Positions 43,228-52,280 of a DNA stretch of 64,000 bases are shown piece by piece; the first letter of the stretch is position 1; each line of letters begins with the position of its first letter. The DNA is taken from contig PYER01000003.1 of assembly GCA_003017855.1 (NCBI GenBank), positions 1-64,000 on the forward strand, read 5' to 3'. The notes below the pieces were generated by a model, which saw only the letters and a list, made by a program, of their open reading frames with translations, did no database searches and was not told the DNA's origin. The stretch is from a filamentous cyanobacterium CCT1 (GTDB taxonomy: Bacteria; Cyanobacteriota; Cyanobacteriia; Phormidesmidales; Phormidesmidaceae). The position numbers and the translations under genes are program-made.

Positions 43228-43597
43228 CATGACCAACATTGCGGCTACCTCCCGTGGGCCAGGGTTAACCTGTTCTTCTCTTAATCTTAGAATGCCTTAT
43301 AAACCCTGCTGTGTATTGGCATACGCAATCAAACGCAAACAGATAGGGCTACCGCTTGTCAAGTAGAGGTAGCCCTATCCGTCAGGCCCAGTCGAGTGTG
43401 ATTCTAAATCCGCCCTGGCTATCCCCGGCTGGGCTGGGCAAACACCGTCTGCCCGTGTGCAAGCCGCTTGTCTAAAACCGGGGTTATGCAGTTTGGATGG
43501 GGGTATGAGTCGAGGCGATTCGCAAAGCGTGTAGCCTGCGGCGTCCCAGAAACGGGAGCCGATTCGGAGCGAGTATCTTTTCAGAAATTGCCGCCCG
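43228..43597. other. intergenic interval with a 110-bp repeat element
   Basis: A 370-bp gap between minus-strand genes, containing copy C of the 110-bp element. The track ORF at 43375-43689 is a shadow of it and of the helicase tail. Nothing else supportable. Confidence 0.5.
43399..43508. repeat. 110-bp MITE-like element, copy C
   Basis: It starts TGATTCTAAATCC and ends with GGATGGGGGTATGA. The central palindrome is GGGCAAAC-ACC-GTCTGCCC. The left half aligns with copy B (AAATCC...TGGCTAT...GGGCAAAC) in the same orientation. Its length is again 110 bp. Confidence 0.65.
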
Positions 43598-45007
43598 CTA
43601 TTCTTTGGCCTTGCTGACCTCTCGCGACTCAGACGCCGGACCTTTGCGCTTTTTAGGCAGCGGCACGCCCCGCTCAGACACATCTGCATCGCTGCTGTGG
43701 TGCTCCCGCTGCCAGGCGGGCACGGTCTGGTCGTAGGCCATTTGCAGCGCTGCCGCCGCTACAGTTCGCAGATCGTACTCCTCGCTGAGCTGCGACACAA
43801 TGGGCAAAAACGATGCCAGCCGCTCGCTGGTGATGGCCTCACGCACCTGACTGCGCAGCCGCTCCAGGTTGCGAGCGGCGATTTCAGCCCGGGTGGGAAT
43901 TTTCATCAGGGTCATGGGCTGCTTGGTGTGGCGCTCAATCTGCCGCAGCTTGTACTTCTCCAGGGGGGTAACCAGGGAAATCGCTACCCCGTGCTTACCG
44001 GCCCGCCCGGTACGACCAATGCGGTGGACGTAGTTTTCCATGGCGTCGGGCATGTCGAAGTTGATCACGTGGGTGAGGTCATCGACGTGCAGGCCGCGGG
44101 CGGCGATATCGGTGGCGACGACCAGCTTCACCTGCTGCTGGCGGAACCGCATCATTAGCCGTTCGCGCTGGGACTGGCTGAGGTCGCCGTGGTACTCGTC
44201 CACACTGTAGCCCGCCGCCTGGAGCTGGCGGGTAAGGTCGCCAGCGGTGCGACGGGTGCGCACAAAGATAATCGCGGTCTCAGGATCTTCTAGCTCCAGA
44301 ATGGGCTGGAGGGCGCGCACCTTGGTCCAGCCGCGCGGCACGATGTAGCTCACCTGCTGAATTTGCTTGGGCGAGGCCTTGGGCGACTGCACCGTCACCG
44401 TCACCGGGGAGTGGAGATACTTGGTGGCCAGCTCGCGAATTTCGGGAGCCATGGTGGCGGAGAAGAAGGCGGTTTGCCGATTGGCTGGGGCCTTGCTAAG
44501 AATTTTTTCGACGTCTTGAATAAAGCCCATGTTGAGCATTTCGTCGGCTTCATCGAGCACTAGCCAGCCTAGGCTGTTGAGCGACAGGCTGCCCCGGTTG
44601 AGCAGGTCGAGCACGCGCCCTGGAGTGCCCACCACAATCTGAGTGCCCCGATTGAGCTGCTCCTGCTGACGCTCGATGGACTGCCCGCCGTAGAGAGCCA
44701 GCACCTTAGGGCGACCGCTGATGCGAAAGCCGCGCATGGCCTGGCATACCTGAATAGCTAGTTCGCGGGTAGGGGTAAGCACCAGCGCCTGCACCGCCGG
44801 GTTGCTAGGGTCAACCTGCTCCATCAGCGGCAGGGCAAAGGCGGCAGTTTTACCGGTGCCGGTTTGGGCCTGGCCAATCAGATCGCGCCCCGAGAGCAGG
44901 TGGGGAATGGCCTCCGCCTGAATGGCCGTGGGTTCTGCATAGCCCATGCTCTCTAAATGGCTAACACGGGCTTCTGACAACCCCAGGCTAGTGAACGATA
45001 AGGTCAT
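43598..45007 (-). CDS. DEAD-box ATP-dependent RNA helicase
   Basis: The ATG at 45007 (MTLSFTSLGLSEARVSHLES) gives 469 residues. Motifs are Q (YAEPTAIQ), I (AQTGTGKT), Ia (PTRELAIQ), II DEAD in VLDEADEMLNMGF, III SAT, V and [10 protein letters not shown]. The C-terminal 110 residues extend the core with helices (AREAITSERLASFLPIVSQLSEEYD) and a charged Lys/Arg/Ser tail, resembling the CrhR/DeaD group of cyanobacterial helicases, which respond to cold and redox. It starts 56 bp after the stop of rimO on the same strand. Confidence 0.93.
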   Translation of the reverse strand: MTLSFTSLGLSEARVSHLESMGYAEPTAIQAEAIPHLLSGRDLIGQAQTGTGKTAAFALPLMEQVDPSNPAVQALVLTPTRELAIQVCQAMRGFRISGRPKVLALYGGQSIERQQEQLNRGTQIVVGTPGRVLDLLNRGSLSLNSLGWLVLDEADEMLNMGFIQDVEKILSKAPANRQTAFFSATMAPEIRELATKYLHSPVTVTVQSPKASPKQIQQVSYIVPRGWTKVRALQPILELEDPETAIIFVRTRRTAGDLTRQLQAAGYSVDEYHGDLSQSQRERLMMRFRQQQVKLVVATDIAARGLHVDDLTHVINFDMPDAMENYVHRIGRTGRAGKHGVAISLVTPLEKYKLRQIERHTKQPMTLMKIPTRAEIAARNLERLRSQVREAITSERLASFLPIVSQLSEEYDLRTVAAAALQMAYDQTVPAWQREHHSSDADVSERGVPLPKKRKGPASESREVSKAKE

Positions 45008-45063
45008 AGTGGTTCCTCGGGACGATGGACAAAGGGTACGGGGCAAACGGGTGGGGACAGAAC

Positions 45064-46419
45064 TTAGTGGGCTAGGCTCAGAGAAGGCTCTGGCGCTGAA
45101 CCTACAGGAACAACTTCTCCAAATAGGTCATAGGTATCGGCGGCGGTGATGGTGACGGGCCCGATCGCGTCGAGGGGAGCGGCCCCCGTCACATAGACCA
45201 GGCCGTCTACCTCGGGGGCAAAGCGGGCCGATCGCCCGATCGCCATGCCTGTGGCCGGGTTTTCCTGCTCGATCAGCACATCGACTACGCGACCAATGTG
45301 AGCCCGGTTGTGCTCCCAGGCGATCGGCTGCTGGGCCAGCATCAGGATTTCGCGACGGCGATCGCGCTCGGCCTGAGGCACCTGGTTGGGCAGGTCGTAG
45401 GCGGGGGTGCCCTCCTCCGCAGAAAAGCTAAATACGCCCACGTGGTCAAATCGATGCCGCTCGACGAAGGCCAGCAGATGCTCGAAGTGAGCCTCGGTTT
45501 CGCCCGGAAACCCGACGATAAACGTCGTTCGCAGCACAGCCTCGGGCAGAGCCTCTTTGATGCGGTGAATGACGTTGTCGTTGACCTGACCCTGCCAGGG
45601 GCGGTTCATGGCCCGCAGCACCTCGGGGTGCGAGTGCTGCAGCGGCAGATCAAGGTAGGGCAGCACGTTGGGGGTTTCGCGAATGGCGGCGATTACCTCG
45701 GAGGTGAGCCCGGTGGGGTAGGCGTAGTGCATCCGAATCCAGGGCACATCCACGTCGCCCAGGGCGCGCAGCAGCTCGGCCAGGCGGGGCTTGCCGTAGA
45801 TATCTAGCCCGTAGTTGGTGGTGATTTGGGAGATCAGCACCAGCTCCTGCACCCCCTCGGCGGCGAGTTGGTGGGCCTCGGCCACAATCGACTCAATGGT
45901 GCGCGATCGCTGGTTGCCGCGCAGGTGCGGAATAATGCAGAAAGCGCAGCGGTAGTCGCAGCCCTCGGCCACCCGCAGGTAGGCCACGCTGGAGGCGGTA
46001 GTGCGGTAGCGGGGCACCGTTTCGTCAGCAATATAGGTGGGCTCCGGCGAAACCAGCTTCACCCGTTCGCCCGCTTCGGCCCGCTCGATCACCTCGACAA
46101 TGCGGTTGTAGTCGCCTGTCCCAACCAGGGCCACGGCTTCGGGAATTTCTTCCAGCAGTTCGTGCTGAAAGTGCTGGGCCAGGCAGCCCGTAATCACGAC
46201 TTTCTTTTGGGCAGTGGCCAGCTCGACCAGGGTGCGCACCGACTCTTCCCGCGCCGCTTCGATAAAGCTACAGGTGTTGACCACCACGTAGTCGGCCAGC
46301 TCTTCGTTGGCGTCGACCTGATAGCCAGCCTGCACCAGCAGCCCCAGCATGTGCTCGGTATCGACCCGGTTCTTCTCGCAGCCCAGGTGGTTAAATGCAA
46401 CCGTTGGCTTTAGCCCCAT
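45064..46419 (-). CDS. rimO: ribosomal protein S12 methylthiotransferase
   Basis: A 451-residue RimO. The N-terminal UPF0004 domain has Cys14 ([10 protein letters not shown]), Cys50 (NTCSFIEAA) and Cys79 (ITGCLAQ). The radical-SAM cluster is Cys154/158/161 (CDYRCAFC). The C-terminal TRAM domain begins near residue 375 ([13 protein letters not shown]). It adds a methylthio group to Asp in ribosomal protein S12 using two 4Fe-4S clusters. HLGCEKN and the YAYPTGLT region distinguish it from MiaB. Length is normal. Confidence 0.95.
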   Translation of the reverse strand: MGLKPTVAFNHLGCEKNRVDTEHMLGLLVQAGYQVDANEELADYVVVNTCSFIEAAREESVRTLVELATAQKKVVITGCLAQHFQHELLEEIPEAVALVGTGDYNRIVEVIERAEAGERVKLVSPEPTYIADETVPRYRTTASSVAYLRVAEGCDYRCAFCIIPHLRGNQRSRTIESIVAEAHQLAAEGVQELVLISQITTNYGLDIYGKPRLAELLRALGDVDVPWIRMHYAYPTGLTSEVIAAIRETPNVLPYLDLPLQHSHPEVLRAMNRPWQGQVNDNVIHRIKEALPEAVLRTTFIVGFPGETEAHFEHLLAFVERHRFDHVGVFSFSAEEGTPAYDLPNQVPQAERDRRREILMLAQQPIAWEHNRAHIGRVVDVLIEQENPATGMAIGRSARFAPEVDGLVYVTGAAPLDAIGPVTITAADTYDLFGEVVPVGSAPEPSLSLAH

Positions 46420-46800
46420 GGTGTCCTTTGTGTCTCGTATAATCTATAAACACGCCAATTCTGCCAAAAGCTTGGGGTCGGTGACTCAACCGCCCCCAGG
46501 CGATCGCGCAATACGCTAGCAAACGCTGACATTCCTAACGCCACACCCTGAACATTACAGCTCTGGCATCCATCAATCCTGTGTTGACGAATTGCCCAGC
46601 AAATCTTTTGGCCAATGGCACCAGGGGGCAATACAAATTAACACTCATAAATAATACAACACAAAAGCAGGGGGTGGCCTAAATCGGGTCCCAGGGGTTG
46701 ATATGCTGATAGGGTCGGTTGGCGTTTGCCGTAGCTGGTGCTGCGGTGAGCTAAAATCACCCACTGTTCTTTACGTTCTGCGAGTCCAGGCAAAATTCAC
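46420..46800. other. divergent promoter region of rimO and btpA
   Basis: The 381-bp gap between rimO and btpA should hold both promoters. An AT-rich patch around 46630-46665 (ATAAATAATACAACAC) may mark one. I see no good ORF, RNA structure or repeat in it. Confidence 0.4.
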
Positions 46801-47646
46801 GTGGACTTAATCGAAGTCTTTAACACCCCTAACCCGGTCCTCGGGGTCCTACACCTGTTGCCCCTGCCCACCTCACCCCGCTGGCAGGGGGATTTACAGG
46901 CCGTTGTCGACCGCGCTGAGCAAGAGGCCACGGCCCTCGCCTCGGGCGGCGTAAACGGCATTATTATTGAGAACTTTTTTGATGCCCCCTTTACTAAAGG
47001 TCCTGTCGATCCGGCGGTGGTCAGCGCTATGGGGTTGGTGGTGCAGCGTCTGCAAACCCTGATTACGGTACCGCTGGGTATCAATGTGCTGCGCAATGAC
47101 GCCCGCAGCGCTCTGGCGATCGCCACCTGCACCGGCGCGGCTTTCATTCGCGTCAACGTGCTGACCGGGGTGATGGCCACCGACCAGGGGCTGATCGAGG
47201 GCTGCGCCCACGACCTGCTGCGCTACCGCAAAGAGCTGGGCAGCTCGGTGCAGATTTTGGCCGACGTGCTGGTCAAGCACGCTCGCCCGCTGGGATCGCC
47301 CAACCTGACCACAGCCGTGCAGGAAACGATTCACCGGGGGTTAGCTGACGGCATTATTCTGTCGGGCTGGGCCACGGGCAGCCCCCCCAGCCTCGAAGAT
47401 CTGGAGTTGGCTAAGGCCGCTGCGGGCGATCGCCCCGTTTTCATTGGCAGCGGGGCCGACATCGACAATATTGGCACCCTGATGAAAGCCGCCGACGGCG
47501 TGATTGTCGCCAGTTCTCTCAAGCGCCAGGGCGATATTAACCAGCCTATCGACCCAATTCGGGTAGGGCAGTTTGTCGAGGCGATGCAGGAAAGTTTGCA
47601 AGCTCTGGAGGGCACCCTACCCTTGCCAACGGTAATGACCTCCTAG
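46801..47646 (+). CDS. btpA: BtpA-family protein, photosystem I biogenesis
   Basis: A 281-residue TIM-barrel-like protein starting with GTG (VDLIEVFNTPNPVLGVLHLLPLP). Characteristic segments are GVLHLLPLPTSPRW, GVNGIIIENFFDAPF, PLGINVLRNDARSAL, AAFIRVNVLTGVMATDQGLIEG and GLADGIILSGWATGSPPSLEDL. In Synechocystis BtpA stabilises PSI reaction-centre proteins at low temperature. The family also contains SgcQ of other bacteria, so the photosynthetic role is inferred from the cyanobacterial context. Length is normal. Confidence 0.92.
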   Translation: MDLIEVFNTPNPVLGVLHLLPLPTSPRWQGDLQAVVDRAEQEATALASGGVNGIIIENFFDAPFTKGPVDPAVVSAMGLVVQRLQTLITVPLGINVLRNDARSALAIATCTGAAFIRVNVLTGVMATDQGLIEGCAHDLLRYRKELGSSVQILADVLVKHARPLGSPNLTTAVQETIHRGLADGIILSGWATGSPPSLEDLELAKAAAGDRPVFIGSGADIDNIGTLMKAADGVIVASSLKRQGDINQPIDPIRVGQFVEAMQESLQALEGTLPLPTVMTS

Positions 47647-47786
47647 AGCTGTCCCAGGGTCGCGCTGTCCACCCTCTGGCCTAGGCATTAAGATAGACAC
47701 GGGGTAAGTCACGTTTCAGCAAGCGATTGGCTACCCTGGTTGAGAATTTAGAATTTGGGTCAATTGTTGTGGAAGAGAGACGCATC

Positions 47787-48707
47787 ATGAGACGTCGTCG
47801 TCAGGAGAGCCGTTGGATTCATCGCTGGTCGCGCTGGCTGGTGGCGGGAATTGCCCTGATCGGGGCTCTGGGCACGGGCTATCTAACCATTGCCAAGCTC
47901 ACGGGCGGTGGAGCCTGCCCCACTGAAGGGTGCGATCGCGTGCTCTCTAGCCCCTGGGGTACCGTATTTGGCCAACCCTTAACGCTATTTGGCTTTCTGG
48001 CCTACGGCACCATGCTGGTGATGGCCGTTGCCCCTCTGCTGGTCAACGCTGACCAAAACAAAACGTTGCGCCAGAAGCTCGAGACCTCGACCTGGCCGCT
48101 GATGTTTATGCTGGCCTCGGCCATGCTGGTGTTTAGCGGCTACCTGATGACGGTGCTGGCCTTTGAGCTGCAGACGGCCTGTCCCTACTGCATTGGCTCG
48201 GCGCTGTTTGCCCTCTCCATGTTCGTCATTATTTTGCTGGGCAACCGCTGGGATGATCTGGGCCAGATTGCCTTTATTGGCCTCATCGTCGGCGTGGTGA
48301 CGATTGTTGCTACGCTCGCCATCTATGCCCCCATCAGCGCTGGCGATAGCCCCAGTGCTGACGTTGCCGGGCAGGCAGGGCCACCGATTACCACCGCCTC
48401 TGGCCCTGCCGAAGTCGCCCTGGCCAACCACCTCAACGACATCGGTGCCACCATGTACGGTGCCTGGTGGTGCCCCCACTGCCACGACCAAAAGCAGCTG
48501 TTTGGAGCTGAGGCTACTCAAACCTTCAACTACGTCGAGTGCGCCGAAGACGGCCAAAATCCCCAGCCCGACCTGTGCCGCGCTAAGCCCGAGATCACGG
48601 GCTTCCCCACTTGGGAAATCAACGGTGAGTTTTACTCGGGTACCCAGAGTCTGGCGCGTTTGGCCGAGCTTTCTGGCTACACCGGGCCGACTAACTTCCA
48701 GCGCTAG
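47787..48707 (+). CDS. VKOR-thioredoxin fusion, disulfide bond formation
   Basis: The ATG at 47787 (MRRRRQESRWIHRWSRW) gives 306 residues; the TTG in the track is 20 codons upstream. Four to five membrane helices hold the VKOR domain, with the loop cysteines 44 and 49 (CPTEGC) and the quinone-reactive CPYC near residue 137. The C-terminal domain (about 210-306) is thioredoxin-like with CPHC, and further cysteines (VECAED, DLCRAK). The fusion oxidises substrate thiols in the lumen or periplasm and passes electrons to quinone. Confidence 0.94.
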   Translation: MRRRRQESRWIHRWSRWLVAGIALIGALGTGYLTIAKLTGGGACPTEGCDRVLSSPWGTVFGQPLTLFGFLAYGTMLVMAVAPLLVNADQNKTLRQKLETSTWPLMFMLASAMLVFSGYLMTVLAFELQTACPYCIGSALFALSMFVIILLGNRWDDLGQIAFIGLIVGVVTIVATLAIYAPISAGDSPSADVAGQAGPPITTASGPAEVALANHLNDIGATMYGAWWCPHCHDQKQLFGAEATQTFNYVECAEDGQNPQPDLCRAKPEITGFPTWEINGEFYSGTQSLARLAELSGYTGPTNFQR

Positions 48708-48756
48708 CCGTTTGATTTCAAATCTGAATTACCAAACCCTGACTGAAAACCGATCT

Positions 48757-48787
48757 GGTAGGGGCATTGCGCTGTAGTGCCCCTACC
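48757..48787. repeat. GTAGGGGCA palindrome
   Basis: GGTAGGGGCA pairs perfectly with TGCCCCTACC across an 11-nt loop, 50 bp after the VKOR stop. Outer ACCAAACCCT and AGGGTTTACGG are also roughly inverted, so the whole structure may span 48730-48802. It shares the GTAGGGGCA core of the 110-bp family. Confidence 0.55.
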
Positions 48788-48820
48788 GGTGAGGGTTTAC
48801 GGATAGGCTCTCTCTAAAAA

Positions 48821-48856
48821 TAGCCGTTCCCTTCGACTTCGCTCAGGGAACGGCTA
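48821..48856. terminator. 12-bp perfect stem-loop between convergent genes
   Basis: TAGCCGTTCCCT pairs perfectly with AGGGAACGGCTA around a 12-nt loop, between the VKOR (plus) and DUF2267 (minus) 3' ends. No long T-run. Likely a bidirectional terminator or a repeat hairpin. Confidence 0.55.
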
Positions 48857-48921
48857 TGGCTGTTTTAATTGTTGAAAGTACCGCGTTAGAGCATCGGTAC
48901 AGTATCTAGAAGCTAACTGCG

Positions 48922-49797
48922 CTAGGCCGCTTGCCAGAGTTCGCGCACTTTGCCTTCCGGTAGCCACTGGCCCACGGCCTCAATGCGCTCTGGGGAGAGT
49001 TCATCTTTGGTGGCTGAAAATACGGCAGAGACGACAATTTCTGCGTTAACCGTTTTCGGTACGCCGGCTTCGTTGTCTACCCGCGTCAAAAACAGCTTGG
49101 AGTCAATACCGATGGGGGCTGGCCCTTTCAGCGGGGGGCGAATGCGGCTCAGCAGGCCCACGATGGGGTTTCTGTCTTTCCACAAATCAGCGACTTCCAT
49201 TTGAAGCGCTTTTTCGTCGGTGGGCAGAACCGCATCGTGTAGCTCTTCCTGCACCCGGTCGGCCTCGGCTGTGGTCATCACATCGCGCATGACGCGGAAG
49301 ACGGTCTCAGTGATATCGCGCGCATCGTAGATGTCGGGCAGCCCGCCCTTGACCTTGACCTTCTCTAAGAATGGGGTGTGCTCGTTAATCAACGGCACCT
49401 TTGGCCCTTGGTCGAGATCCTTGGGCGGATTTTCCTCCATATCCTTCAGCATGCTTTTCCCCTTCTCGGTCAGGGTCGCCCGCTTAAAGGTAATCAGGTG
49501 GGGCAGGGGGCCGTCTTCAGCACCAAAGGTATTGGCCACGCGGAAGCCGACCTCGTCTGAATCCACCACGCTGGGCACATCTTCCTGGTTGCCGTAGGCG
49601 TTGCCGGTGAATTCGGCGTCGATGTACTGCCGCTGGTTCAGGTAGTCTAAGTGACCCAGCAGGTCAGATTTGGTTAACCCCAGGCCAGTGAAATCGGTGG
49701 CAGAAAAGTTGATATCTCCTTGCCCGTCGCCTTGGTTGAACTCGTCAATCTTGCTGAGAATAATGAAAACTGCGTCGTCGCGAATAGAAATTGGCAT
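48922..49797 (-). CDS. DUF2267-containing protein
   Basis: A 291-residue soluble protein. The N-terminal 100 residues look like a winged-helix region (FIILSKIDEFNQGDGQGDINF ... LGLTKSDLLGHLDYLNQRQYIDAEF ... ATLTEKGKSML). Residues 155-285 match DUF2267: DARDITETVFRVMRDVMTTAEADRVQEELHDAVLPTDEKALQ and later RIEAVGQWLPEGKVREL. The family has no known function. This pairing of a winged-helix-like part with DUF2267 is inferred from sequence pattern only. It is followed on the minus strand from the 49861 gene by 63 bp. Confidence 0.72.
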   Translation of the reverse strand: MPISIRDDAVFIILSKIDEFNQGDGQGDINFSATDFTGLGLTKSDLLGHLDYLNQRQYIDAEFTGNAYGNQEDVPSVVDSDEVGFRVANTFGAEDGPLPHLITFKRATLTEKGKSMLKDMEENPPKDLDQGPKVPLINEHTPFLEKVKVKGGLPDIYDARDITETVFRVMRDVMTTAEADRVQEELHDAVLPTDEKALQMEVADLWKDRNPIVGLLSRIRPPLKGPAPIGIDSKLFLTRVDNEAGVPKTVNAEIVVSAVFSATKDELSPERIEAVGQWLPEGKVRELWQAA

Positions 49798-49860
49798 AAG
49801 GCCTCCTTTGGAGTGAAGAAATTGGTTGGTCAGCGTTGCTGCCTGGCAGCCCGATCGCCT

Positions 49861-50151
49861 CTACTCTTCGACGTACATAGGGGGTTCAACTGGAAAGTTA
49901 TCAAGTCTGCCGGCCTCATCAACGACAAACCCGTGGGATGTCGGCAGCGTGCCTTCTTCTTGAGCTGCGTAGTCTTCGATTTGCTGCTCGTTTTGCTCTA
50001 CATCCACATTGGATGGAATTTTTTCATCGTCGGGGTTGACGTCGGTGGGCTGAGCGGTTTGCACAGCCCACTGGTTGCCAGGAGCGCCACGGCCGGGTTC
50101 AGCTTCTTTAGGGTCACCGACCTGTTGAGGTCGAGTATTTTCGTCAGTCAT
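49861..50151 (-). CDS. small acidic disordered protein
   Basis: The ATG at 50151 (MTDENTRPQQ) gives 96 residues; the track start is 7 codons earlier. The protein is low in hydrophobics and rich in Asp, Glu, Gln and Pro, with no predicted fold until the end (FVVDEAGRLDNFPVEPPMYVEE). Its composition suits a stress-protective or hydrophilin-like protein. It probably forms an operon with the DUF2267 gene just downstream. Confidence 0.65.
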   Translation of the reverse strand: MTDENTRPQQVGDPKEAEPGRGAPGNQWAVQTAQPTDVNPDDEKIPSNVDVEQNEQQIEDYAAQEEGTLPTSHGFVVDEAGRLDNFPVEPPMYVEE

Positions 50152-50353
50152 AGGGGCTAATTGTGTATACAACTGTCGCGGTGCTGAGGCGACCCATCAC
50201 CCGATGCGATCGCTTGCCCTCAGCAATGACGACATTTCTCCGACAAGCTAACGTGGCTACCACAACGCACAACACTGTCGTTGGTAGCAGTTCATACCTA
50301 TTCGCCTTCCGCCTTTAGCTGGATTTTGAAGTGACGGGCGATCGCCAAACTAC

Positions 50354-50449
50354 AGCCAGAGTCCTCTGAGTTAAGACATCGATAAAGCCTGAAACCGTTC
50401 AAACGTTTGAACGCTCGTCTGACGGAGGTTCTAACCTGACTGGCTACAG
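50354..50449. repeat. dispersed repeat, about 95 bp, copy 2
   Basis: It matches 39626-39713 from AGCCAGAGTC to GGCTACAG, with an extra 8 bp that completes a perfect 18-nt palindrome CGTTCAAACGTTTGAACG (50396-50413). The ends, ACAGCCAGAG and CTGGCTACAG, are roughly inverted. It lies in the 305-bp gap before the CapA-like gene stop (50152-50456), which otherwise holds the promoter of the 49861 gene. Confidence 0.7.
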
Positions 50450-50456
50450 CTATAAC

Positions 50457-52097
50457 TCACCGGTCCAACGCCTGGGGCCAGATGTAGCCCAGGTCATCGA
50501 TCGCAAGCGGGGTGTCGGGAAAGTCGCGCTGGGTAAACTGGCGCACCAGCATCACGCCACCGAAGTGGTCATCGAGGTAGGGCACACCGTTGCGATCGAG
50601 GGCGACGGGGATAATGCGCCCGCTGACAAAGTTGCCCTCGGCATTGAGGTTGGCCTGCAAGATCAGCGATGTGCCCAGCGGCCCCACCGTTGAGAGGCTG
50701 CGGTAGCCCAAAAAGTTGCCCAGGGAATAGGCGATCAGTTTGCCGTTGTACAGCTCAAGTGCGCGGGGAACGTGGGGGCCGTGGCCCAGCACCAGATCGG
50801 CGCCGTGGTCAATGACGGTGCGAGAGAAGCGCACCACGTTGCCGCGATTTTCGGAGTAAAACAGCTCGTCCTGATCGCGGGTGACGGTGGCATCGGTGCC
50901 TTCTTTGCCCGCGTGGAAGGAGACGACGACAATGTCGGCCTGCTGCTGGGCGGCTTCTACCAGGGCGATCGCGCCTTCGAGATCCTGCACCCGGTTGTGC
51001 TCTGGGTAGTTGCTGAAGCCGATAAAGGCCACCCGTTGCCCCTGGGCCTCGACCACTACAACCTCGCCCTTGCGGCCCACGGCCCTCATCCCCGCCGCTT
51101 CGATATGGGCAATGGTGTCTGCAAAACCCTGCTCAAAAAAATCCATCGAGTGGTTGTTGGCTACGCTCAGCACGTCAAACCCGGCGGCCCCTAACACGCT
51201 GGCGTACCAGGGCGGGGTGCGAAAAGCAAAGGTGTTGGCGCGACCCGTGTCTTTGGCGCTGCGGGGTACCTCGGTCAGGGTACTCTCGAAGTTGCCAAAG
51301 GTGATGTCGGCATCGCCCAGGTGGTACTGAATGCTGCCAAACAGGTACTGCCAGTCGTCGGGCAGCCGGTAGCGCTGGTAGTCAGTACCGGGAATGATGT
51401 CGCCGACCGCTTTGATTGTCAGGGTAGGGGGAGCGGCCAGGGTCGGCACGGCTATCGTCCGCTCGGCCAGCCGCAGCGGCTGAAGGGGAGTCGCTAGCGC
51501 CGCCGCGGGTCGATCAACGATTGAAACGGTCCCACTCTCGGCGGTATGGCTCGCCTGCTGCCGGTCGTAATGCCACTGGGTAACGCCAGCCGCTAGCCCA
51601 AACCCCAGTACGATTGCAGTCGGTAGCACCACCCACCGCCAGCGGCGATCGCGCGGCCGAACCGTATCTGGTCCTAACTTAGCGATCGGTGCGATTGCCG
51701 GAATCACAGGTTGAGCCTGATCAGCTGGGTCAGGCATCGCGGCCCGTGGTGTCACCGCAGGCGGCTTAGGCTGGAGGTCAAAGTCGTACTGCCAGCGGTT
51801 GAGCAGACGCTTCTCGGTGCCGTCGATGACCTTGAGCTGGGTAATGGTCTCCAGGCCCAGCGCGCTCGCGGCGGCGTGAATGCATTGCAGGTAGCGCTCC
51901 AGCGGCGGCTGGGCCTGGGTGAGAAAAACGTAGAGAGTGCGATCGCGGCGTGAGACCTCTACACGCACCCGGCGATCGTCGATTGCTTGACGAATTAGTT
52001 GAGCGATGGTCTGCAAAGACGGATCTCTGGAGAACGGGCCTGGAGTTTTGGCCTGAGCCTGTTCCCCAGCTGGTTCAGTCGAATTGGTAGTATTCAC
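50457..52097 (-). CDS. CapA-family (PGA_cap) protein with membrane anchor
   Basis: A 546-residue protein. The N-terminal 135 residues form a small alpha/beta domain (IAQLIRQAIDDRRVRVEVSRRDRTLYVFLTQ) and a Pro/Ala linker. A membrane helix follows near 155-180 (WVVLPTAIVLGFGLAAGVTQW). Residues 230-540 are the CapA metallophosphatase-like domain with VGDIIPGTDY, GNFESTLT, NNHSMDFFEQG, SFHAGKEG and VLGHGPHVPRALELY. In Bacillus, CapA/PgsA takes part in poly-gamma-glutamate export; here the substrate is unknown. No capBC genes adjoin. Confidence 0.88.
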   Translation of the reverse strand: MNTTNSTEPAGEQAQAKTPGPFSRDPSLQTIAQLIRQAIDDRRVRVEVSRRDRTLYVFLTQAQPPLERYLQCIHAAASALGLETITQLKVIDGTEKRLLNRWQYDFDLQPKPPAVTPRAAMPDPADQAQPVIPAIAPIAKLGPDTVRPRDRRWRWVVLPTAIVLGFGLAAGVTQWHYDRQQASHTAESGTVSIVDRPAAALATPLQPLRLAERTIAVPTLAAPPTLTIKAVGDIIPGTDYQRYRLPDDWQYLFGSIQYHLGDADITFGNFESTLTEVPRSAKDTGRANTFAFRTPPWYASVLGAAGFDVLSVANNHSMDFFEQGFADTIAHIEAAGMRAVGRKGEVVVVEAQGQRVAFIGFSNYPEHNRVQDLEGAIALVEAAQQQADIVVVSFHAGKEGTDATVTRDQDELFYSENRGNVVRFSRTVIDHGADLVLGHGPHVPRALELYNGKLIAYSLGNFLGYRSLSTVGPLGTSLILQANLNAEGNFVSGRIIPVALDRNGVPYLDDHFGGVMLVRQFTQRDFPDTPLAIDDLGYIWPQALDR

Positions 52098-52178
52098 CAG
52101 TAAAAAGGCATCCTGCGCTCCGCTACGCTAAATAATACTGCCAGAGCCGTTTTTTTGTCTTATGCTCCATTCTTTGCC

Positions 52179-52212
52179 AAAAAAAGACCCCGCTAGCAAA
52201 ATACCAGCGGGG
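52179..52212 (-). terminator. rho-independent terminator after the 52281 gene
   Basis: On the minus strand, CCCCGCTGGTATTTTGCTAGCGGGG forms a stem followed by TC and seven T residues. It lies about 70 bp after the stop of the amt-linked gene, so it ends the amt operon. Confidence 0.88.
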
Positions 52213-52280
52213 CGAGAGTGGGTTTATGTGGAACGCTATTGAACGCTACGAGTGAGCGCTAGATCCGCAGAGCTACTGCC

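Noticed and set aside
43375-43689. Minus-strand 104-residue ORF
   Set aside because: Overlaps the helicase C-terminus in another frame and the 110-bp repeat; not coding in appearance.
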